Origin: Tillus elongatus
Lineage: Eukaryota > Arthropoda > Insecta > Coleoptera > Cleridae
Assembly (NCBI GenBank): GCA_964006375.1
Contig: OZ023265.1
Coordinates: 113,973,084 to 114,037,083, forward strand
Direction of reading: 5' to 3'
DNA length: 64,000 nucleotides
This document shows positions 52,700 through 64,000 of the stretch, piece by piece. The position numbers and the translations under genes were made by a program. The notes below the pieces were generated by a model that did not search any database, was not told where the DNA came from, and was given only the letters and a program-made list of their open reading frames with translations. Within the stretch, counting starts at the first letter, position 1; every line of letters starts with the position of its first letter.

Positions 52700-52946
52700 C
52701 CCTCCTCTTCCTGGGTAATTTAACGTGTGCACAACATCGCATGGTACACGGGACTGACCACTTAACGCCACCTCCAAAGGGCGAAACGTGCAGACATTCA
52801 ACTAGCTCAAACACAATGTCACAACCTCGATCGTAATTTACAGTATGTAGGTTCTGAATAATAATTTGACGCTTCTGCTGGGAATCGAAGCCAGGAACTT
52901 TGGGTCCAGAGGCACACGTCCTTACCAATGGACCATCGATACTGCT
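52700..52946 (-). mobile_element. tRNA-derived SINE, family A, 3'-truncated
   Basis: Plus-strand landmarks are TTTAACGTGTGCACAACATC, CACCTCCAAAGGGCGAAACG, GGGAATCGAAGCCAGGAAC and GAGGCACACGTCCTTACCAA. Confidence 0.75.
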
Positions 52947-53042
52947 AAGGCAAATCTTAGACTACCCATACGATGGTTGAAAGGTCTTCAGATTGCGGCT
53001 TCTGCGTCACGGTTATAAGCGAAAACATTAACCTTAAAAAAT

Positions 53043-53056
53043 CTATTATGTGCGTA

Positions 53057-53148
<92 letters not shown>

Positions 53149-53165
53149 TATGCACCTGTGCACAT
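53043..53165. repeat. (TA)n array flanked by inverted GTGCATA arms
   Basis: The TA run at 53062-53143 is preceded by TGTGCGTATGTGCATA and followed by TATGCACATATGCACC, near-perfect inverses, so the whole tract is one long imperfect palindrome. Confidence 0.85.
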
Positions 53166-53169
53166 AATC

Positions 53170-53499
53170 GATTGTTTATGTTGCTGTTTTTTTTTTGGTC
53201 AATAACGTTCTGAAAGGATTTTCTTACACGAGTGTGTGAACAAAATTCCCCATTACAATATATCTACTTCGACAATGTCAAATATATATAATAGTTCAGT
53301 TTGCTTTAAATTTAGCTGCTGGACCCACTCTCACTGTACACTGATTTATGCGGCAACTGCTAAAAGATAGAAGGCTAAAATGAACGCATGAGCGTTAAGG
53401 TTTGATTATAGCTTTATTTTTTGCCAAAACACAGAAGGCCTAAGATCTGCTGCATATACCTACTACATATACAACGCCAGCACACTTAATATATGCAGG

Positions 53500-53587
<88 letters not shown>

Positions 53588-53930
53588 TGTTAAGTATGGT
53601 GCACAAACTTCAAGGAATTAATCTATGGTTTATTTTAAGACAAAATCTTCATATAAGTTTCAGTCCGCAACCCCAATCGTAACCTCAATTCTGGCATCGT
53701 TTCTTACCCAAATAAATCTTCTAACTGGCATCAGTTAGAAACTAGTACAACCGGTAAAACCAAAGGTAGCTGCAAGCTGGTTGTAAAGCGACGAGAAAGA
53801 CAGCATAATATTCGGGAATTAATTTGTTTTGCGAAAATAAAATTGTGGCCTCGGAGTGTAGGAATCCACAATTCAAAAATGACGGCACTTCAAAGTTCCA
53901 AGCACACACAAGATTCCACAAATATGGGAA
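53170..53930. other. No gene; (TA)n at 53500-53585
   Basis: AT-rich DNA around an 86-bp pure TA array. No link to the modular repeat was seen on either side of this array. Confidence 0.6.
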
Positions 53931-53933
53931 TAC

Positions 53934-53962
53934 AAACACACACACGCACGCACACACACACG

Positions 53963-54058
<96 letters not shown>

Positions 54059-54185
54059 CATCTAGAAAACTGACCCTGAATATGAGAACTAGGGGGCCTA
54101 GTTCGCGGTCATTTTAAGATATTTATTCAAAATTCAAAAGTCCTGATCTCTCCATTAGTGAAATTTTTTCTATGAAATTTCACTA
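53934..54185 (-). repeat. (AC)n, (TA)n and modular outer half
   Basis: AC run to 53981 with some G substitutions, then TA to 54056. The outer half follows in reverse: CTGACCCTGAATATGAGAAC, TAGGGGGCCTAGTTCGCGG and TCCATTAGTGAAATTTTTTC. It ends in the terminal stem-loop. Confidence 0.85.
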
Positions 54186-54189
54186 TAAG

Positions 54190-54955
54190 TAGATTGTACC
54201 TAGCATGTTTGTTATTATTACTTTGTTATTATTATTAATTATCTTATTAATTTGTCAAATATTTTCTCATTACAAGTTTAAATGCACCTTTTTTAGGAGT
54301 ATGTAAACTTTGTTTAAGTACAGTATGTGGTTTAATGTAAAAAATAACCTTTTTACTTCTTGAATCTAAAACACATGACTTTATACACGAAACCTTGGTT
54401 AAAAATAACAGGCTAGGTATTTACATAAGTATAAATAATATGAATTACAGTTTTGTTGTTGTACATGATACATGTTAACACACTGTATTATAAATTGTCC
54501 TGTCACACAAATATATGTATGTAACTTGTAAACATATATTCAAATAAGCCGTTCGCCACCAATACTCTTGGGGAATATTTCTAATTGATTATATACCTGT
54601 AAATTAAATTATCAGACGATTCATATATCACAATGACAAATGAAAATTTTGCTTTATGAGAGAAATTGTGCAGTTCCGAGTTCTCATGCTAAAATAGACA
54701 TGTTAGATATTGTAAATTTGCATAACTTGTATTTGGAAATTAATCTGCCAAATTGTTTCAATTAATTGGAGACCACCTCCAACAACAATTTGCGATCAGC
54801 TTACATAAAGAATACGATTTAATATAAAAAATTTAGTACCTCAGTGTCACGTGATGCTTAATCACAAGGTGTTAATCTCTTCGCAGAGTAATACCATGCG
54901 GCGTATAGTTGAAATGTGTTTAAACCACCAAGAACCAATACTTATTTACAAAAAA
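54190..54955. other. No gene seen
   Basis: AT-rich DNA without recognised features. Confidence 0.4.
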
Positions 54956-54960
54956 AGTCT

Positions 54961-55611
<651 letters not shown>

Positions 55612-55964
55612 TAGACTTTATTTGGAGATACAAGCACACATTAATAAAATATAATTAACCTCACCTCTATTTGTTACACCTGGCAACCGCCTAACTTAAA
55701 TTGAACAAATTAACATTTTTTGTGTTTTTGAATAATTACATTATTTTTCTATGGTCAAAGAAATACCGTAATGCTAGTTTTTTAGGGGAAACAATTTTTC
55801 TATTAATGCAAACCCCTTAGATCGAAGAAACCGGCGCGCACAATCTTGAATGAAAATAGTTGGTTTCGAATGTGCTATTTCAAAGGGCAGGGACACCGAG
55901 CTTAGTTCAGGACCTCATAATAGAATAATAGAGAGCGCCTCAATTACAATATTCAAGGTTCTGT

Positions 55965-56320
55965 AAGGCTAGATATATTTTCATCATAATTAGAACTGCA
56001 CACCGATTTCGCTCTAATTACAGCTCATCAGTACGGTATACTAAATACAGCGAGAACACATCTATAAAGTAATACAGCTATGATAGCCAGCCCCCAAAGG
56101 ACATTGTGAGATGTACAACAGGGTCACCATCTCGGTGCGGAACCAGGTAATATGTTGTCACGACAGCTCCAAATAACACAGAGTGTTAGAAAATAGAAAT
56201 AGAAAATAGAACTAGGGCTCGTCAGTACGGTATACTAATTAAAGCGAGAACACCCCTATAAAGTAGTACGGCTATGGTAGCCAGCCTCTTAGGACATTGT
56301 GAGATGTACGACAACCGATG
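55965..56320 (-). repeat. Unclassified interspersed repeat, two units (as at 3950)
   Basis: Unit one has ATTAGAACTGCACACCGATT, TCGCTCTAATTACAGCTCAT, CAGTACGGTATACTAAATAC and GACATTGTGAGATGTACAAC. Unit two (from 56220) repeats CGTCAGTACGGTATACTAAT and GACATTGTGAGATGTACGAC. Confidence 0.6.
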
Positions 56321-56491
56321 ATTAGCTTTCTATATTTTGCTTACTAGTTTTTAAATTATTACAGACATTTAAATGAACAATTCTCTCACCAAATGTTTTA
56401 GCTAACTAAATTCAAAAAATCACCACCACAATATCCCCATTCAATAACAAACAGATTCTGGTGCAGCATTTCGTTGCTTCTAGAGAATAAT

Positions 56492-56607
56492 AGGGTTGTG
56501 TCCTGAAAATTTTTGAATTTAGATGGCCTCAACACAAGAAGATGAAAAGTGACCAACCTGCTAATTGGGCAGGGCGTTTAATATGGCTCCTCTCCAATTT
56601 TTAGTTT
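56492..56607 (+). repeat. Short repeat module shared with 50577-50692
   Basis: GGTTGTGTCCTGAAAATTTT, CTGCTAATTGGGCAGGGCGT and TCCTCTCCAATTTTTAGTTT correspond closely to the other copy, which is inserted between (TA)n and a type-2 repeat. Confidence 0.7.
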
Positions 56608-56984
56608 TGAAAAAGTTGCATAAAAATCTCCTAGAGGGATCACGTAGTAAGCAGGAACACATCTTGTTGAGAAATCAGATTTCGGTCTTGATAATGGTCA
56701 TTCTATTCAATTACAGCTGCTTAAGCTACAGCGATACAATGTTCTAGTAAATTTAAATACATTCCTCCAGCTGAATTTCCTGTAAAAAAAAGCGTGAAGA
56801 TACGATCGTTCAAAATTCTTGCCAACGCCGAAAAGTCTTCCGGTTGTGGTTAGATCAATATCGACAATAATAGCGGAAAACATATACATCTAAAATGGAA
56901 TGCACGGCAGAGAAACAAATGAAATAGGAATATTACGTTATACGTATATCGACCAGTTCACTCACGATTGCACAAAAAAAGCCT

Positions 56985-57556
<572 letters not shown>

Positions 57557-57559
57557 AAA

Positions 57560-58040
57560 AACGACAAGCGATTGCGCCTTTATTTATCTTCTGAACAAAT
57601 TTGAATCTGTGATATTGAGTGGTTGTACAGAAAGGATCTAAAGTATGTGCCACTTTTCTGGTACTAAGAGCAGGACCGATCTAAATACGACTCAAAACAG
57701 CTACTTAAACTGCTCAAGTTCTTATTGGTTATTGATTCCTCAATGTTTTCTTCTTTGTTGAGTACCGATCCCGTCTAATAAAATTTGGGCACTAATCAAC
57801 GCACGTATGTATGGTAATAACACAATGCGCAAAAATTAAAATATAGCAACCAAACCAGGCAGATTGAAACCCAAAAGTTCATTTCCTTAGATAATTTCTT
57901 AAGCTTTTAAAAATAGCTGCAAAACAGGAGCTGAAACGTCGGGCTTTAACAAATTATGGGCGCAGTTCAATTTGTCAGCCAAGTAGTTCTTACACTTAGC
58001 ACCGCGGAGAGTTTTACGATTACCTATTTATATATTCATT
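57560..58040. other. No gene seen
   Basis: AT-rich DNA between two modular repeats. Confidence 0.4.
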
Positions 58041-58045
58041 GTTTT

Positions 58046-58173
58046 AGTGAATTTTCTGAAAAAAAATCACTCCTGAGGAGATCCCGACTTTTGAATTTTG
58101 AAAAAATTTCTTCAAATGAGCGCTAATTAGACATCCTAGAACACATATTCCGGGTCAGTTTCAATTTTTATAT

Positions 58174-58256
<83 letters not shown>

Positions 58257-58975
58257 ACCGATAACTCAAAAAGTAATGTGCCGATTTTGATTAAATTTGG
58301 TGAATACCAGGTTTTCCCGGAAAATTTTGTGTTTTCTTTCGAAAAAAAATCACATCTCCGGAAATAACAAAGTAAGGGCAACCAAATTTGATGCGTGGGT
58401 TTATATCATTATGGATAAATTACCTATCAACTTAGCTCTGCAAGTTAAAGAAAAAGTTATGGGCATTCAAAAAAAAATTGGGGTTTTCCTCAAAACTTCA
58501 AAGTCGCGATTTAAAACGTCAAAATTGGCAACATTTAGGCAAAGAACCTGAAGCTAAGCTATGGAAAGAAAATGTCTCAAGAAGAATCTTTAACAAAGCC
58601 TGAAGTGTTAGATGCAGCCGTCATTGTCATTCATTTTACTAAAATATATCCAGAAAATTCATTTCAAATAGACCCTTTCTCTGATGCTTTGGCAGCAGCT
58701 TTAGCTATAGAGTTTATCGTTTATTGGTACATAATTTTTGTCGGATTTTCGTCAAAAATCAATAAAGTCAATATATCTGTTACAAGATACGAAAAAGAAA
58801 TTGTATACATTAATTAGAGGGTGTCTTGAGGTACATCTTAAAGAAAAATTCTACAATTACAGGCTGGCCCATAAGTCGTTGGTGATACAAATCCTCTTTT
58901 TTTTATTCGAACACGCCTTATTGGATTTTTGCATTTCCGTCAAAATATAATGCATGTTTTTAAGAAAAGAAATTC
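58046..58975 (+). repeat. Type-1 repeat fused to type-2 inner segments
   Basis: Outer half, (TA)n at 58177-58253 and the start of the type-1 inner half run to about 58420. The type-2 words follow: GCAACATTTAGGCAAAGAAC, CTCTGATGCTTTGGCAGCAG, AGTCAATATATCTGTTACAA, AGGGTGTCTTGAGGTACATC. It ends at the MITE starting at 58976. Confidence 0.75.
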
Positions 58976-59290
58976 GGGACGCAGCAAGTGCGTTATGGTA
59001 GCGAATTTTTATTAAATGCTTCAAGTTTGAATAGCTCAACTTGCTATTAACCTATAAGGTTGACCAAGAACCCAGTTTTTTCGGGAACACTGTAAGTTTA
59101 CTTTCGGAAATTTTTGTACATTTTCAAACAAGAAAGTTATTTTGATGAGACATGGCGCATTGTTTCTACTATATAGGCTATACTGGTAACCCAATTAGAT
59201 GCCTGCTTTCTTACACAAAAAAAAACACACATATTTGCTATTAAAAACATTTTAATGAAAATTCACTACCATAACGCACTTGCTGCGTCC
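58976..59290. mobile_element. MITE with hairpin-forming terminal inverted repeats, best copy
   Basis: Left GGGACGCAGCAAGTGCGTTA then TGGTAGCGAATTTTTATTAA; right TTAATGAAAATTCACTACCA then TAACGCACTTGCTGCGTCC. About 35 bases pair between the two ends, and each end is also a self-hairpin. 315 bp, non-coding. Confidence 0.85.
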
Positions 59291-59294
59291 AGGC

Positions 59295-59734
59295 TTTTAT
59301 TTACATAAACAAACATTAAAAATGGTTTACTTTTTGTTCCTATGCGCTCTTATTTGGATGAATTTTTTCAGCGTTTCATCATTGATACCTATTTATTTGG
59401 AAATTTTCTTAACAAAATTCTCCAAAAGATAGTATTGTTGAAAATATACGTTAATGCCCTTTTAAACAACACATTCCGGCCAGCACTGACCTTTTGAGTT
59501 CTTAGAAGTAAGAGTTAATGGAGGAGTTGGAAATTTAAAAACATGTCTCGCTAAGAAAAAAAAATGTGTCTTAATTTTTTTTTGTTTTTCTTTGTAATAA
59601 CGAAAAAGACATGGGTGGAAAGTTTCCTGTAAGTCCGCCAGAAACCTACATTTTGTATGAATGTACCACACTAGCAGCTTCAAGGCTGTTAACTGTTTAA
59701 TTTTACCCATGTCATTTGCACATTAGTGGAACTA
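59295..59734. other. No gene seen
   Basis: AT-rich. The 82-residue minus-strand frame at 59462-59710 shows no motif. Confidence 0.35.
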
Positions 59735-60245
<511 letters not shown>

Positions 60246-60658
60246 TCGTAAAAACGGTTGGCAATAAATTTCTTTCGACATGCCTTTAAGAGGTCTGTTA
60301 TGATAGGGTCAGTATTATAGGTATATACATAACATGGTATATAGTCATTCCATATACGTTTCGTTGTAACCGACCGTCTGTAAATTGTTTCTGGCTTCTT
60401 TCGGCAAAGAAGTTATGGCATTCGGTAAAGTTAGTTATATGATATGTTCCGCACATGTATGTGTATACCTACTGAACATTGCCCGTTTCCTGTTCTAATT
60501 ACTAAACCAGCCGCCTTTTTCTTAGAAAAGAATTCACACACAGCTTAGAACTTCTCAATTGTATTGGTGATTATCCTTCTTATTAGAGACATATGTTCAC
60601 GAAAGTTGCAAGGAAGACACCAGACCTGTATGTGTGTGAGCTTGTACTCCAATTCATT

Positions 60659-60664
60659 TATTAT

Positions 60665-60736
<72 letters not shown>
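60659..60736. repeat. (AAT)n microsatellite, about 78 bp
   Basis: Pure AAT/ATA trinucleotide run with no LINE sequence recognised beside it. Confidence 0.95.
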
Positions 60737-60739
60737 TTA

Positions 60740-61538
60740 GTAATAAATACAATACAATAACACAAAACTTAGTAACTATTGAATAAGATAGTTGTTCCAA
60801 GAAGCATAATAAATGCTCTATTATCGACTTTAAAACCTAAAATACTTTTCAAGATCATATAAATAAACAGGAATTATTAATGCACACCAACGCACATACA
60901 TTATAAAAAACGTCTGGACGCAGAAAGTGCGTGGTGGTACCAAATTTGCCACACAATTTATAATATGTGTTTGTGAATTGTGCCAAAAACGTGAAAAGTA
61001 GCAAAACAGTTGAAATAACTCAAAATATGTCTTGTTTTTAAAAAAGAAGGACATTTTCTTAGCAGTATCACCTATATACCTAATAGGAATAATGTACCAT
61101 ACTCCATTAAAATAGAAAAAACTGGTCCGATACTTTAACAAAAATTCACAATTTTTTTTACAGAAATTTCCTCCAGTAATAGTACACTAAATTGTATTGT
61201 TCACAAAAATTCGGCAACTTTTGTTTACAATAAGTAACTAAACATTTATTATTAATTACTAACATAGTTTCAAAAAAATCTTACAAAAAATAATTTCTAC
61301 GAAAACATTTAAAAAATTTATACGAAAACGTTTCAAATTCAGCCACTATTTGAGAGCGCTGGCAGCTTAATTTTTTTCCACAAGTAATACAAGCGAAAAG
61401 CTCTGAATGAGTCATTTCCATGGAGCTCCGCTATCTGTTGGTAGAAACGCCGTATCACAATTTATAATATGTGTTTGTAAATTGTGCCAAAAACGTGAAA
61501 AGTAGCAAAACAGTTGAAATAACTCAAAAACGATGAAC
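60740..61538. repeat. 74-bp direct repeat (60952-61025 and 61456-61529); otherwise no gene
   Basis: CACAATTTATAATATGTGTT through CAGTTGAAATAACTCAAAA is present twice with a single mismatch, 504 bases apart. A diverged hairpin end (GGACGCAGAAAGTGCG) is at 60916. A 103-codon minus-strand frame at 60830-61141 covers this area without a recognised motif. Confidence 0.75.
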
Positions 61539-61539
61539 G

Positions 61540-62160
61540 ATATCCATTTTTTTCCTTACAGACGTGCATTATAATTCGATGGACAATGCAAAAATCCAAT
61601 AACATAAGGGGTGTTCTATTAAAAGAGAAAGTTTGTAGATATCACCAACGAGTAATGGTCCACCCTACGATTGTCAAAATTTGTTTATAAGATGCAGCTC
61701 GAGACACCCTACAATTAACACATATAATTTGTTCTCATATCTTGTATAATAACGAATATATTGAGCTTTACCGTAGAAATGCGTCATCCTGTATATGTAT
61801 AAACAGACAAAAACTGAAACTGACCCCGTATCTAGGTTTTGGGGATTCTAGTTCGCGCTCATTTGAAGAAATCTTTTTAAAATTCGGTCTTCCTAATAAC
61901 GAATTTTTTCTACAAAAAATTACTAAAAGCCTCAGAAGAGAGTCTATTTGAAATTGATTTTTAGAAGATATTTTAGTAAAGTGAGCGATAATGATGGTTG
62001 ACGCTGAAACTTAAGGCTTTGTAAAACACACTTATTACATTTCTTCTACATATGCCGTATTTGTTTTAGATTATTTGTCTGAAAATTGCAAATGTTGACG
62101 TTTCAACTCGCGACTTTGGCGTTTTAAGAAGAAAAAAAACTATAAAATGTGCAAATTTTT
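61540..62160 (-). repeat. Type-2 modular repeat
   Basis: In window order: CCAATAACATAAGGGGTGTT, CTCGAGACACCCTACAATTA, AATGCGTCATCCTGTATATG (junction), GACCCCGTATCTAGGTTTTG, TCGCGCTCATTTGAAGAAAT, TAAGGCTTTGTAAAACACAC. The junction has TGTATATGTATAAAC where type-1 copies have a long TA array. Confidence 0.75.
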
Positions 62161-62224
62161 TTTCCGGTATTTCTTGATTTTTTGCGTGTGAGTTGCTAGT
62201 GGTTTACACGTAGAGGTAACCAAA

Positions 62225-63154
<930 letters not shown>

Positions 63155-63159
63155 TTATT

Positions 63160-64000
63160 CGGTTGTGTGCAATCAAGCTTACATTTGACGGAGAAATCTC
63201 CTTGCTGCCTACGTGGATTACAAAAAGGCGTTTGATTCAGTTCCCCACGAATGGCTTATAAGTGTGGTAAAGATCTATAAGATTTATACATATATCCTGA
63301 GGTTCCTTGAACACACACTGTCTACCTGGAGAACGAAGATTCAGTTACGGGTACAAACGGGTGATAACATCGTACCTTATGTGTAGTCATGGGGAAATAC
63401 AACCAGGTGTATATGAAATGCAGAACGGCCAGCAAATTGCCTCGATGGAGGTGGATGAGTGTTATAAATACCTGGGAATTCAGCAAGCGAGGAAAATAAA
63501 CCACAACCATAAATGAAGAACTATCTGACAAATGAGTTTACAAAACGAGTAAAGAAGGTGGTGCGATCACATATTAGCAGCAAGAACCTTACTAAAGCTC
63601 TGAATACATATGCATGTTCTGCACTTAGCTATTCATTTGGGATTGTGGACTGGAGTAAAACGGACATCGAAAATTTACAACGGAAGGTGCGAACACTCCT
63701 AAGAAAATCCAAGAAGCATCATTCCCGTAGAGCTATCGAGCGAGTAACCCTACCTAGACACCAAGGTGTTAGAGGAGTGTTGGATATTGGTAAACCGTTG
63801 GACCAGCAGATAGTGAACCTGCGTACATATTTCCATCAGCAGGCGCTTACATTTGATCTACACCGTGCCATATCCGGAACAGATTCAACACCGCTACAAC
63901 TAAAAGAAAGTGAAATACAAAGTAACCATCGGACTGATCAGGACAAGCTGCAATCTCGGATGCAGAAGGCTCTCAATGGGCGACATCGGAATCAGACCTC
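63160..64000 (+). pseudogene. R4/Dong-type LINE, RT and thumb region, runs off the right edge
   Basis: It starts abruptly after the (AAT)n within the RT: AAYVDYKKAFDSVPHEWLIS, LRFLEHTLSTWRTKIQLRVQ. The region that should carry the catalytic Tyr-x-Asp-Asp is missing, so there is an internal deletion near 63350-63400. GVYEMQNGQQIASMEVDECY and KYLGIQQARKINHNHK follow. From an ATG at 63513 the frame is open for 162 codons to the window end: SSKNLTKALNTYACSALSYS, FGIVDWSKTDIENLQRKV, HHSRRAIERVTLPRHQGVRG, LRTYFHQQ. The last residues (QSRMQKALNGRHRNQ) meet the start of the fragment at 62225, so the missing C-terminus probably follows outside. The deletion means no active RT. Confidence 0.75.

Noticed and set aside
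60952..61529. LTR pair
   Set aside because: The repeats are only 74 bp and 504 bases apart. No TG...CA ends, primer-binding site or retroviral-type coding was seen.

Overview
The window looks like a repeat-packed, AT-rich intergenic stretch of an animal genome, most likely an insect or other arthropod. The evidence is the mix of mobile elements: Jockey-type, R1-type, R4/Dong-type and CR1/L2-like LINEs, Tc1/mariner transposase remnants, a Penelope-like element with a GIY-YIG domain, and tRNA-derived SINEs. No host protein-coding gene, rRNA gene or intact tRNA gene could be recognised on either strand. Most long open frames are translations of (TA)n arrays or fragments of decayed transposons. 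The genus cannot be named from sequence alone.

Layout: 1-980 holds the 5' end of a LINE on the minus strand. Its ORF1 is open, GC-rich and runs off the left edge. 1.1-6.7 kb has modular repeats, a Penelope 3' tail, a mariner remnant, a dimer of a repeat with an internal CAGA tract, and a SINE. 7-13 kb holds a Jockey pseudogene and two minus-strand CR1/L2-like LINE copies. 13.5-21.4 kb is a foldback palindrome, several (TA)n-cored repeats and a 114-bp minisatellite. 21-25 kb has SINEs and a perfect hairpin. 25-32.7 kb is a LINE graveyard ending in a mariner remnant. 34.5-35.6 kb is a Penelope-like element sitting in a (TA)n-cored repeat. 37.7-39.1 kb is a LINE copy with a (TA)n array grown inside its coding region. 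41.5-42.3 kb is a Tc1-like transposase remnant. 43.8-47.55 kb is a composite element with CCAACYAGCAA ends and many TTTATAA words, inserted into a CAGA repeat. 49.8-62.1 kb is dominated by (TA)n-cored repeats and hairpin-ended MITEs. 62.2-64 kb has two fragments of an R4/Dong-type LINE either side of an (AAT)n array.

The most striking property is 19 long, almost pure (TA)n arrays, about 2 kb or 3% of the window. At least eight occupy the same position in one interspersed repeat, two follow Penelope 3' tails and two lie inside LINE reading frames. The repeat is modular: one shared 'outer' half (about 14 copies) is joined either to (TA)n plus one inner half, or to a short TATATAC-like junction plus a different inner half. 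Hairpin-forming ends containing GACGCAGCAAGTGCG cap both this repeat and short MITEs.

All family assignments come from motifs read by eye and recalled family knowledge; no database search was run. Boundaries of decayed repeats are good to roughly 10-50 bases.
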